From Coprococcus sp. OM04-5BH (lineage in GTDB: Bacteria; Bacillota; Clostridia; Lachnospirales; Lachnospiraceae), in contig NZ_QULM01000004.1 in assembly GCF_003482105.1 (NCBI RefSeq), positions 199,518 through 249,487 on the forward strand: a stretch of 49,970 bases of DNA. The letters run 5' to 3'. Shown one piece after another: positions 6,481 through 15,374 of this stretch. The translations under genes and the position numbers were made by a program. The first letter of the stretch is position 1. Each line of letters starts with the position of its first letter. The notes under the pieces are model-generated. The model was not told where the DNA came from. It did not search any database and saw only the letters and a list, made by a program, of their open reading frames with translations.

Positions 6481-8535
6481 ATGGTATGTTTAGTTAATGA
6501 ACTTAGAAATATGCTGCATAACCGTAAGATCTGGATGGCCTTTTTGATACTTTTGTTTCTGAATGGTGTATTTTATGTTCTGTATATTAATGCTGATACG
6601 CTGGATCATTCCACATACAGGGATATGTGCAACAGGATAAACACAGGAGAACTTGAGATTGGTGATATCCTCATGGAAGCCCAGGAGTCCGGTGAAGCCC
6701 AGGACATAATTGATGAATATATGGCAGTGGCTGATTATGATATTTATCTTGAGAAGGTACAGACTGAGGCGGATAATAACAGAGATATATCTATATTCCA
6801 GAGCAGATATTCTATTAACAATATAGAGAAGACAAAACAGGCTTATGCCAAGCTTAAGGGTGTTCAGCCTGAGTTCTTTGGATCACGTGGAATATGCAGA
6901 TTTTTCGGATATTATGGAATGATCATAGTGGTGGTTATATTTGCAGCAGTGTTGTCTATAGAAGGTGTGATGAGAGATAAGAAGAATGGTCTTCTTAACC
7001 TGTATAAGACAACAAGGAAGGGCGACAGCAGGCTCGTCATAGGCAAGTACCTCGCATCCGCAATAATACTGCTTCTGATGTGGGCGTGTGTGTATGTATC
7101 CGATATATTTATAACCGAGATCATGTATGGTGCAGTGGATAAGAGCCTGCCGGTACAAAGTCTGGCAGACTATATTGATTTCGGCTACAGGATGAATATA
7201 TATCAGTTTATGCTGGCAGATTTCCTGTGTAAGTATATAGGGCTTCTTGCCGTACTTTCCCTGATAATGCTTATGAACATGATATCGGCAAATGAAGCTA
7301 TGGCCTTTGTGAAATGCATCATAATAGTCGCCTTGGCAGGTGCTGCATCAGGGGTGGCGAAGCTGGCTGGAAATGAGCTTGGATACAGAGTGTTTGGAGG
7401 CAGCATATTTAATAGTGAAAGGTTCTTCGGATACCTGAATTACAATATATTTAATAATGCCGTAAGTGCAATTATGGTTGACATAATTATATTTGTAGTA
7501 ATCATTGTTGTTGGCATATGTATTTCGTGCGTATATTTCATGAACAAGGAGATCTACTATAATCAGATAATGATTGGAAGCAGACTGAAGGCAAGGCTTT
7601 TTGGAGGCTACAGGATCCGGGGGCTTGGGGCGTTGGAGTCTTATAAGCTGTGGATTGGATATAAAATGATATTCGTTCTGTTGCTTCTGGTGTTCATAAT
7701 AGGCTATATGTATTATGGTAAGACCATGAAATGGGGGATCAGTGAAATTTACTATAGGTATTATGTAAACCAAATCGCCGGAGATGTCACTGAAGAAAAG
7801 ATGGATTATCTGGAGTCGGAGAAAGAGAATTTTGATAAACTCAGACTTGAATATGAAGAAGTAATTCAGAAATATGATGCCGGAGAGATATCCTATGATA
7901 AGTATAACAGGGCAAATGACAGTATCCAGGAACAGTTAAATAAAGAACCGGGGTTTGACCGGTGCAGAGAGTATGTTGAGTATGTTGTTGAAAAGAATAA
8001 GGACAATGATGGAGCGGAGCTTGGCTTCGTGTATGACAGAGGCTATGATCTGCTTATTGGGGATAAATCAGTAGAATCCCGCAGACTTAATGCCATAATG
8101 TTTCTGACATTTGGATTTATAATCCTGTCATTTATGTATCTGTCAGATTACAAGGATAAGATAAATGAACTGGTGATGACTACAGAGAAATACAGGACGT
8201 TAGATAGCATAAAGACAATAAAGTCGGTTGCTGTTCTTGTGTTTGCTTATGTGGCTATCTATGGGACGGAGTTCTTGTGGATCACGAAGAACATAGACCT
8301 TGAAGGCAGCGGTTACAGTATCTACAGCCTGTACAGTATGAGAGAGACAGCTTTTAATGTGACGATATTACAGTATCTGATCATAGTGCAGCTTGTGAGA
8401 ATATTGATATTTGCCCTGTTGTCGGTATTGTTTGTCTTTATAGGAAAGAAGGTTAAGAATACATTTTATATGCTTGGTGGAGCACTTTTGATCGTAGTGC
8501 TGCCGCTGGTATTCATGTATGTGTCAGGAATGTAA
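6481..8535 (+). CDS. ABC-2 type permease, large, with two similar halves
   Basis: Integral membrane protein of 684 residues, partner of the preceding ATPase. The layout repeats. Half one has a transmembrane segment at about residues 15-35, an extracytoplasmic loop, then a cluster of about five helices (about 145-360). Half two has a transmembrane segment at about 397-415, a charged, coil-prone loop (about 430-530), then more helices (about 540-684). The two loop-preceding helices and flanks look alike (NRKIWMAFLILLFLNGVFYV versus a similar segment starting KLWIGYKMIF), suggesting a fused duplication of an ABC-2 half-permease. One polypeptide could therefore supply both membrane halves. A strong terminator follows at 8567. 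Confidence 0.82.
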   Translation: MVCLVNELRNMLHNRKIWMAFLILLFLNGVFYVLYINADTLDHSTYRDMCNRINTGELEIGDILMEAQESGEAQDIIDEYMAVADYDIYLEKVQTEADNNRDISIFQSRYSINNIEKTKQAYAKLKGVQPEFFGSRGICRFFGYYGMIIVVVIFAAVLSIEGVMRDKKNGLLNLYKTTRKGDSRLVIGKYLASAIILLLMWACVYVSDIFITEIMYGAVDKSLPVQSLADYIDFGYRMNIYQFMLADFLCKYIGLLAVLSLIMLMNMISANEAMAFVKCIIIVALAGAASGVAKLAGNELGYRVFGGSIFNSERFFGYLNYNIFNNAVSAIMVDIIIFVVIIVVGICISCVYFMNKEIYYNQIMIGSRLKARLFGGYRIRGLGALESYKLWIGYKMIFVLLLLVFIIGYMYYGKTMKWGISEIYYRYYVNQIAGDVTEEKMDYLESEKENFDKLRLEYEEVIQKYDAGEISYDKYNRANDSIQEQLNKEPGFDRCREYVEYVVEKNKDNDGAELGFVYDRGYDLLIGDKSVESRRLNAIMFLTFGFIILSFMYLSDYKDKINELVMTTEKYRTLDSIKTIKSVAVLVFAYVAIYGTEFLWITKNIDLEGSGYSIYSLYSMRETAFNVTILQYLIIVQLVRILIFALLSVLFVFIGKKVKNTFYMLGGALLIVVLPLVFMYVSGM

Positions 8536-8566
8536 CATTAATAAAAGGGTGATGGTTATCATATGT

Positions 8567-8598
8567 ATCGAGCAGGCTTCTGCCTGCTCGATTTTTTG
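8567..8598 (+). terminator. Terminator of the ABC transporter operon
   Basis: CGAGCAGGC (8569-8577) pairs perfectly with GCCTGCTCG (8582-8590) over a TTCT loop, followed by ATTTTTTG. A textbook intrinsic terminator. Confidence 0.9.
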
Positions 8599-8607
8599 CT
8601 TATATTG

Positions 8608-8636
8608 TTTCAAAAAAGCTCTGTTTGATATATAAT
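8608..8636 (+). promoter_or_regulatory. Probable topB promoter
   Basis: A perfect TATAAT (8631-8636) inside TGATATATAATGG lies 17 bases after a weak -35 TTTCAA (8608-8613). It comes right after the upstream terminator and about 30 bases before the topB start. Confidence 0.45.
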
Positions 8637-8668
8637 GGAGAGAAATGAAAAAATTCCGGAGGTAATAT

Positions 8669-10639
8669 TTGAAGAATTTATATATAGCAGAGAAGCCCAG
8701 CGTGGCAAGACAATTCGCTGATGTGCTTCATGTTAATGGAAATGGAAGAGATGGATATCTTGAGTCGGAGGACTCTATCGTTACCTGGTGCGTAGGACAT
8801 CTTGTCACTATGAGTTACCCGGACGCCTATGATGAGAAGCTTAAGCGGTGGAGCCTTGACACTATTCCGTTTGTTCCGAAAGAATACAAATACGAGGTTA
8901 TACCTGCTGTTGCCAAGCAGTTTAACATAGTGAAGAAGCTCCTGAACAGAGAGGATGTAGGCTGTATATATGTGTGCACTGACTCCGGACGTGAGGGAGA
9001 GTACATATACAGGCTTGTGGACGACATGGCGGGACATCCTGATAAGGATAAGCGTCGTGTATGGATAGACTCCCAGACTGAGGAGGAGATACTCAGAGGC
9101 ATCAGAGAGGCCAGGCCGGAATCAGAGTATAACAGCTTAAGTGACGCCGCATACCTCAGGGCGAAGGAGGACTACCTTATGGGTATAAACTTCTCCAGAG
9201 CTTTGTCACTTAAGTACAGCTATGTGGTGAAGAGTTATCTGGGCCTGGACAAGTGTGTCATAGCTGTAGGCAGGGTGATGACCTGTGTCCTTGGAATAAT
9301 CGTTAAGAGGGAGCGGGAGATAAGGGAGTTTGTCAAGACTCCTTTCTATCGTGTTGTGGGAAATATTGCACTGTCAGACGGACAGTTTGACGCAGAGTGG
9401 AAGGCTGTGAAGGACACAAAATATTTTCAGTCCCCGCTTTTGTATAAGGAGAACGGCTTTAAGAAAAAAGAGGACGCCGAGAAGCTTATAGAGGAGCTTA
9501 ATGCAGGCGGAATGGACGCCAGGGTGCTTTTCGTGACCAATAAGCAGGAGAAGAAGGCACCACCGTTGTTATATAATCTGGCGGAGCTTCAGAATGACTG
9601 CTCCACACTTTTTAAGATAAGTCCCAGCGACACTCTTAAGATAGTTCAGGAGCTTTACGAGAAGAAGCTTGTGACATATCCGAGAACCGACGCCAGGGTA
9701 TTGTCCACGGCAGTTGCCAAGGAGATATATAAGAACATAAATGGTCTGACAAGGGTACAGAATATGCAGGGCTATGCTGCCGAGGTGCTGCAGATGGGAA
9801 GCTATAAAAAGATAGCGTCCACAAGGTATGTGAATGACAAGCAGATCACAGATCACTATGCAATCATTCCTACCGGGCAGGGACAGGCTGCGTTAAATGG
9901 TGTGTCTGATATCCATAAAAAGGTGTATGAGATAATATGCAGGAGATTTTTAAGTATATTCTACCCTGCGGCGGTTTATAAGAAGACTGCTCTGGAGGTA
10001 CTTAAGAATGGCGAGCATTTATTTGCCAATTTCAAATATCTTATGGACCGGGGGTATCTTAAGGTGGCAGATAACAGCTATTCCAAGAAGAAGGATGAAG
10101 AGAAGTACAGCCCTGAATTTGTTGAGGCATGCGGCAAGGTGAAGAAGGGAGACATCCTTCAGGTGAACAGCTTTCAGGTTAAGGAGGGTGAGACCACACC
10201 TCCTAAGAGGTATAACTCCGGTTCTCTTATCCTTACCATGGAGAATGCCGGCCAGTTCATCGAGGATGAAACCTTAAGAGAGCAGATCAAAGGTGCGGGG
10301 ATTGGAACCAGTGCCACAAGAGACGGAATAATAACCAAGCTGGTGAATAACAAATACATATCTCTTAACAAAAAGACACAGATCGTTACACCGACACTTC
10401 TTGGAGAGGTGATCTATGATATTGTATATTATTCCATCAACGGATTGTTGCGGGCGGACCTTACAGCGTCCTGGGAGAAGGGGTTGTGCGGTGTGGCTGA
10501 CGGAAGTATATCCGAGCAGGAATATACTGATAAGATGACTTCGTTTGTGATCAGGTATACCGATATGGTGAAGAAGATCAACAATCAGAACCGCATAACG
10601 ACAGTATTTGACCGGGCGAAGAAGTATTATAAGAAATGA
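8669..10639 (+). CDS. topB: DNA topoisomerase III
   Basis: Type IA topoisomerase that cuts and passes single strands, resolving recombination and replication intermediates. The Toprim domain starts at once (LYIAEKPSVARQFADVL) and includes the acidic/basic cluster CTDSGREGEYIYR near residues 109-121. The catalytic tyrosine is Y337 in VTYPRTD. The C-terminal portion contains the IGTSATRDGIITKL and LLGEVIYDI segments typical of TopB. At 656 residues it is somewhat shorter than E. coli TopB (653 plus variable tails elsewhere) and has no zinc-finger tail. The start is TTG, ten-odd bases from a strong CCGGAGGTAAT site; the ATG inside the Shine-Dalgarno region is not used. It is followed after 43 bases by the beta-helix gene. 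Confidence 0.93.
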   Translation: MKNLYIAEKPSVARQFADVLHVNGNGRDGYLESEDSIVTWCVGHLVTMSYPDAYDEKLKRWSLDTIPFVPKEYKYEVIPAVAKQFNIVKKLLNREDVGCIYVCTDSGREGEYIYRLVDDMAGHPDKDKRRVWIDSQTEEEILRGIREARPESEYNSLSDAAYLRAKEDYLMGINFSRALSLKYSYVVKSYLGLDKCVIAVGRVMTCVLGIIVKREREIREFVKTPFYRVVGNIALSDGQFDAEWKAVKDTKYFQSPLLYKENGFKKKEDAEKLIEELNAGGMDARVLFVTNKQEKKAPPLLYNLAELQNDCSTLFKISPSDTLKIVQELYEKKLVTYPRTDARVLSTAVAKEIYKNINGLTRVQNMQGYAAEVLQMGSYKKIASTRYVNDKQITDHYAIIPTGQGQAALNGVSDIHKKVYEIICRRFLSIFYPAAVYKKTALEVLKNGEHLFANFKYLMDRGYLKVADNSYSKKKDEEKYSPEFVEACGKVKKGDILQVNSFQVKEGETTPPKRYNSGSLILTMENAGQFIEDETLREQIKGAGIGTSATRDGIITKLVNNKYISLNKKTQIVTPTLLGEVIYDIVYYSINGLLRADLTASWEKGLCGVADGSISEQEYTDKMTSFVIRYTDMVKKINNQNRITTVFDRAKKYYKK

Positions 10640-10682
10640 TCAATAACCTATATTATATAAATGATCACAGGAGGAAATGATG

Positions 10683-11363
10683 ATGGAAGCAGTAGAAAAC
10701 AGAGTGACAATAAAGGAATTATATAAGGAGCTTGACGAGACAATGGCGAAGGAGCTGCTTGACAGCCTCGTATATCCATGGGAGGCACTGCCCCTTATTA
10801 AGGACTACATACTTAAGATAGGAGCCACATTAAGTGAGGATGAGTATGACAAGAGGGCTGATGATATCTGGATCCATAAGACCTGTAAGGTATATGAAAC
10901 CGCCAGTATTACCGGACCATGTATCATAGGTGAGAAAACAGAGGTGAGACCATCAGCCTTCATCAGAGGTAATGCTCTTGTGGGTAAGAACTGCGTTATA
11001 GGTAATTCCACAGAGCTTAAGAATGTTATCATATTCAACAATGTGCAGGTGCCACATTACAATTATGTGGGAGACTCTATCCTTGGATTTCATTCCCATA
11101 TGGGAGCCGGAAGTATCACTTCAAATGTTAAGTCAGACAAGACCCTTGTATGTGTAAATGGTGATGGCTTCAAGCTTGAGACAGGAATGAAGAAGTTTGG
11201 TGCCATGCTTGGTGATTATGTAGAGGTTGGTTGTAACAGCGTGCTTAATCCCGGTACAGTAGTGGGAAGCCACACTAATATCTATCCTCTGTCAAGAGTA
11301 AGAGGCTATGTGCCATCAGACAGTATCTACAAGGATAAGGATGATATTGTGAAGAAGCACTAG
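10683..11363 (+). CDS. Left-handed beta-helix (hexapeptide repeat) protein, nucleotidyl/acyltransferase-like
   Basis: About 226 residues. After an N-terminal helical segment (LYPWEALPLIKDYI-like, residues 30-45), isoleucine/valine-rich hexapeptide repeats run from about residue 65 to 205 (CIIGEKTEVRPSAFIRGNALVGKNCVIG... and VEVGCNSVLNPGTVVG), forming a left-handed beta-helix as in the acetyltransferase domain of GlmU. There is no N-terminal pyrophosphorylase domain, so this is not full GlmU. Proteins of this type are often labelled UDP-N-acetylglucosamine pyrophosphorylase-like. Three ATGs stand in a row (10677, 10680, 10683); the third has the best spacing from AGGAGG. The substrate cannot be read from sequence. 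Confidence 0.75.
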   Translation: MEAVENRVTIKELYKELDETMAKELLDSLVYPWEALPLIKDYILKIGATLSEDEYDKRADDIWIHKTCKVYETASITGPCIIGEKTEVRPSAFIRGNALVGKNCVIGNSTELKNVIIFNNVQVPHYNYVGDSILGFHSHMGAGSITSNVKSDKTLVCVNGDGFKLETGMKKFGAMLGDYVEVGCNSVLNPGTVVGSHTNIYPLSRVRGYVPSDSIYKDKDDIVKKH

Positions 11364-11371
11364 GCAGCAGA

Positions 11372-11905
11372 CTATTCAACCACTGCTGCTGTAAGGGCTT
11401 CCTTAATGGCGTTACATATGACGGATGTGGTGTACACGTTGTCAGATGAACAGGTTATGTCATCAATGGAATTTACATATTCAAGCTGGGTGTTTATATC
11501 CTGTATGGTTTCTTCCATAAGAGGATACATGGTCTTGACCGCGTCATCCATGTTGGACAGAGATACGGAGGTTACGGATTCTTCATTACATGTGACCATT
11601 ACACTTAAGGAGCCGTCACCCATTGACAGGGTTGCACTGTAGGTTCCGGGCTTGTAATGTACACCTGACATGTCCCCTGTATCAGTTGTGTCAGCCACGG
11701 CTTCATCCTCTGTTGCAGAGTCTCCATCAGGCTGGACGGTGGCTGTTTCTTTGGTGGCTGAGTTACCGGCCTGATCGTTTTTTCTGTCGGCAGATGGTTT
11801 GAACATGGATTTTAATATTATTATCATCAGTACCACAAGCCCTATAAACACAGCCGTGTACAGGATTTCTTTGGATTTAAGCACGATTAATTTAGTATTT
11901 GCCAT
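11372..11905 (-). CDS. Membrane-anchored protein with FMN-binding-like domain
   Basis: About 177 residues. One transmembrane helix (about residues 15-35, ILYTAVFIGLVVLMIIIL) is followed by a Thr/Asp/Glu-rich linker, then a C-terminal domain from YKPGTYSATLSMGDGSLSV to NVYTTSVICNAIKEAL. This matches the shape of FMN-binding domains (PGxY...G...V.V....I.SV... and a final S-A-T-x-T-S-x-x-I region). However, the usual SGAT flavinylation motif is replaced by SSDNVYTTS, so covalent FMN attachment is doubtful. GGGAGA seven bases before the ATG at 11905 fixes this start; a longer reading from 12013 lacks a site. It is convergent with the beta-helix gene (8-base gap) and divergent from addB. Confidence 0.6.
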   Translation of the reverse strand: MANTKLIVLKSKEILYTAVFIGLVVLMIIILKSMFKPSADRKNDQAGNSATKETATVQPDGDSATEDEAVADTTDTGDMSGVHYKPGTYSATLSMGDGSLSVMVTCNEESVTSVSLSNMDDAVKTMYPLMEETIQDINTQLEYVNSIDDITCSSDNVYTTSVICNAIKEALTAAVVE

Positions 11906-12014
11906 GAGTATTCTCCCGTAATATATAAGTTTAATACTATACTTTATTCGGGGGTATGGGAGAATATGAATACAATTTTCCCCTTTTTTATGACATGAAA
12001 TATCAGGAGGCATA

Positions 12015-15000
12015 ATGTCGGTTCAGTTTGTTTTTGGTGTATCCGGTTCAGGTAAATCGGAGGAGATATACAGAAGAATAATAGAGGCGTCCATGGAACA
12101 TCCGGACAGGAATTATTATCTTGTTGTTCCGGAGCAGTATACTATGGAGGCTCAGAGAGATCTGGTGGCGAGACATCCCAACGGAGGGATATTAAATATT
12201 GACGCCATTGGCTTTAACAGGATGTGCTACAGGATATTTGACGAGTTAAATGAGCCTGTGGAGTCTGTGCTCATGGATTTCGGTAAAAGCATGCTCATAA
12301 AAAAGGTTCTTGATAACCACAGGGATGAGCTTATGGTCTATGGCAGATGTGCAGGGAAGATCGGCTTTGTTGATGAGATGAAGTCCATGATGTCTGAGCT
12401 GTTCCAGTACGGTATCACAAGAGATCAGGTGGCACAGGTTATGGAGGGGCTTGACCCGGAGTCTGTGCTGTATAAGAAGCTGGCAGATCTTCTGTGTGTG
12501 TATGACGGTTTTACTGAGGAGACCGGCAGGGCGTATATTGTGGCCGAGCAGCTTATTGAGAAGCTTATACCCGTGGTGTCAGGTTCCCGGATAATGAGGA
12601 ACAGCACCCTTTATTTTGATGGGTTTACAGGCTTTACCCCGGTTCAGATGAAGCTTATAGGCGAGCTTATGGGCATATGTCCTGATATGACATTTTCATT
12701 TACCATGGATCCTGATGATATATCCCTTGCTGCCATAAAGCCCTATGAATTGTTTTATCTCAGCAAGCAGTCGGTAAAGGATATAACCCACATGGCCATG
12801 GAGGCGGCCTGTGAGATACTTCCTCCTGTTCTGATGAGAACAGATTCTGCAAACAGGTTCTCGGACAACCCTGAGCTTGCCCATCTGGAGAGCCAGATAT
12901 TCAGATTCCCCTATAAGAAGTATAAGAAAAGTTTACATAACATAGAGATGTGGGCTTCTTCCGACCTTAACAATGAGATACGTTTTGTGGCGGATAAGAT
13001 AAGTGAGCTGGTGAAGAGCGGCAGATATCGTTACAGGGATATAGCGGTTGTTGCGGGAGATCTGGAGACTGCGGTCCACGGCTACAGCAAGATAATGGAG
13101 GAGTATGGTATTCCGGTATATATAGATACGAATACTGTCCTTGGGGCAAATCCCTTCACTGAAACCATAAGAAGTGTAATATCCCTGTACAGTGAGAACT
13201 TCTCCTACGACAGTGTCATGAGATATCTTAAGGCGGGGATGACTGGAATAGATAACAACAGCATTGAGTATCTGGAGAATTATATTATAAAACGCAATGT
13301 CAGAGGGTATGCCGCATGGAACCGGGAGATACCGGAGAAATATGAGAAGTATCCGTTTGTGAGTCTTGAGGGCTGCCGGCAGGAGTTTATGGCAACTTTG
13401 GTTGACATAACTAATTGCTTTAAAAAGCGGAATGCTACAGTGAAGGACTATGTTGACGGTCTGAGGGCATTTGTGAAATATATCCACATGGAGGACAAGC
13501 TGGAGCTTAGGTGCAAGGAACTTACAGGATCCGGAAGACTTTCGGAGGCGGAGGTATATGGACAGGTTTATGAGAAGCTTGAGAATTTATTCGACAAGAT
13601 AGATGAGCTTATCGGCACTGAGAAAATGAAGATAAAGGAGTTCTACGACATAGTTGATGTGGGACTTTCAGAGCTTGAGATAGGTACTGTACCGCCGACC
13701 ACCGACAGGGTTGTCATTGGAGATATAACCAGATCGAGACTTAACCATATAAAGGTGCTGTTCCTTACCGGTGCAAATGAAGGCATAATCCCGAAGGCTG
13801 CCAAAAAGGGCAGGATATTGTCGGATACTGACAGGGAAACTCTCGAGGCGAAGTCCATAAAGCTTGCTCCGTCAGAGAAGATAAATGCATTTGTGGAGCA
13901 ATTTTATATCTATCTTGCCATCACAAAGCCTTCGGACAGGTTTTACCTGTCCTACAGAAAGGTGAGTGAGTCCCTTAAGGCCATGAAGCCTTCGTATCTT
14001 ATAACCAGAATAACAAATCTTTTCGAAGACATTAAGATCAATGAGTATGATCCCATGGAACGGAGGCCCGGCAATATTGGGGCTGCCTTAAGATATGTTA
14101 CAGGCAACATCTGGAACAGGGATAAGCAGGTGCTTAATAATACCTATGCCAGGATATTAAGGGAGCAGGGCTTTGATACATATATTAATGCCATGCTTAA
14201 GGGTGCCAGGTATGTGAATACGGAGAAGCCTTTAAGCAATGAGACGGTGAAGCTGTTGTACGGAGAACAGCTTAAGCAGTCGGTGTCCAGGCTTGAGACA
14301 TTTGCAGAGTGCAATTTCAAATACTTCCTCAGATACGGGCTGGGACTTAATGAGCGTGACACCTATGAGGTGGACAGCCGCAATGTGGGAACCATATTAC
14401 ACAGTGTAATGGAAAAGGTGTTCTATAATGTAAAGGATCACCATAATAATGACTGGAACACCATAGATGATGAACTCAGGGATGATCTGGTGAAGAAGGC
14501 TCTGGCTGAGGCGGCAGAAAGTGTCAGTGGAAGCTTCTTCCGGGATGTTGCCAGAAATGAATACATGTATCATATGCTGGAGCGTATATCCTTAAGAACC
14601 ATGAAGGTGCTCCAGCGTCAGATAAAGCTTGGAAGCATGAAGCCTGTTATGATCGAGGAGACCTTTAATTCCGAGAGGATCAAGGACTCGGGATATAACT
14701 ATATACTTGAAAATGGTATGAAGATGTCCCTTACAGGTAAGATCGACAGGGCGGATATGGTTTTGGAGGACGGAATTGTGTATGTGAAGCTGGTGGATTA
14801 CAAATCTTCCTCCATGGATGTAAAGTTTGATGAGATAATCCAGGCAAGGAAGCTGCAGCTTATTGCCTATTCGGGAATAGTGAGGGAACTGGTAAGGGCA
14901 AATTACAGGGATCATGATGTTGATATGGCAGGCATACTGTACTATGCCTTTGACGACCCTATAATAGACGGAAGCCTTGATGATGAAGATCATGAGGAGG

Positions 15001-15374
15001 CGGCTATGAACAGTCTTAAGATGAAGGGATTTGTTCATTCAAGCACTGACGTGATAAAGCTTCTTGACAGGACCATGACAACGGCTGTTCCCGTGTCCCT
15101 TAAGACAGATGGTATAAAGAATACCGAGAGCACCCTTACAAGGGAGCAGATAGATAATCTTATTGAGACCACAAGGGAGAATATAGGTGCCATAGGCAAC
15201 ATGATGGTCAGGGGTGATATAAGCAACAGCCCTTTAAATAAGTCAAATGCCTGTGATTATTGTCCCGGAAGGAATGTGTGCAGATTTGATGTGAAGTACG
15301 GAGGAAATTCCGTGAAATACAGTGTGTTTGAGGAAGGAGGTGCAGCCCATGAAGTGGACAAAGGGACAGAGTGA
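12015..15374 (+). CDS. addB: ATP-dependent helicase/nuclease subunit B (AddB)
   Basis: Subunit of the AddAB helicase-nuclease that processes DNA double-strand ends for recombination and reads Chi-type sequences. 1119 residues, usual for AddB. Walker A is GVSGSGKS at residues 8-15. A RecB-like nuclease domain lies near the C-terminus, with GKIDRADM followed by VDYKSS (D928, K930). Four cysteines frame it (C766, C1080, C1083, C1089 in CDYCPGRNVC), matching the iron-sulfur cluster that staples the AddB nuclease. AGGAGG precedes the ATG closely. The 3' end overlaps addA by 26 bases, so the pair is co-translated in one operon. Confidence 0.95.
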   Translation: MSVQFVFGVSGSGKSEEIYRRIIEASMEHPDRNYYLVVPEQYTMEAQRDLVARHPNGGILNIDAIGFNRMCYRIFDELNEPVESVLMDFGKSMLIKKVLDNHRDELMVYGRCAGKIGFVDEMKSMMSELFQYGITRDQVAQVMEGLDPESVLYKKLADLLCVYDGFTEETGRAYIVAEQLIEKLIPVVSGSRIMRNSTLYFDGFTGFTPVQMKLIGELMGICPDMTFSFTMDPDDISLAAIKPYELFYLSKQSVKDITHMAMEAACEILPPVLMRTDSANRFSDNPELAHLESQIFRFPYKKYKKSLHNIEMWASSDLNNEIRFVADKISELVKSGRYRYRDIAVVAGDLETAVHGYSKIMEEYGIPVYIDTNTVLGANPFTETIRSVISLYSENFSYDSVMRYLKAGMTGIDNNSIEYLENYIIKRNVRGYAAWNREIPEKYEKYPFVSLEGCRQEFMATLVDITNCFKKRNATVKDYVDGLRAFVKYIHMEDKLELRCKELTGSGRLSEAEVYGQVYEKLENLFDKIDELIGTEKMKIKEFYDIVDVGLSELEIGTVPPTTDRVVIGDITRSRLNHIKVLFLTGANEGIIPKAAKKGRILSDTDRETLEAKSIKLAPSEKINAFVEQFYIYLAITKPSDRFYLSYRKVSESLKAMKPSYLITRITNLFEDIKINEYDPMERRPGNIGAALRYVTGNIWNRDKQVLNNTYARILREQGFDTYINAMLKGARYVNTEKPLSNETVKLLYGEQLKQSVSRLETFAECNFKYFLRYGLGLNERDTYEVDSRNVGTILHSVMEKVFYNVKDHHNNDWNTIDDELRDDLVKKALAEAAESVSGSFFRDVARNEYMYHMLERISLRTMKVLQRQIKLGSMKPVMIEETFNSERIKDSGYNYILENGMKMSLTGKIDRADMVLEDGIVYVKLVDYKSSSMDVKFDEIIQARKLQLIAYSGIVRELVRANYRDHDVDMAGILYYAFDDPIIDGSLDDEDHEEAAMNSLKMKGFVHSSTDVIKLLDRTMTTAVPVSLKTDGIKNTESTLTREQIDNLIETTRENIGAIGNMMVRGDISNSPLNKSNACDYCPGRNVCRFDVKYGGNSVKYSVFEEGGAAHEVDKGTE

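Noticed and set aside
10683..11363. GlmU
   Set aside because: It has only the beta-helix part; the N-terminal pyrophosphorylase domain with its nucleotide motif is absent, and the protein is half of GlmU's length.
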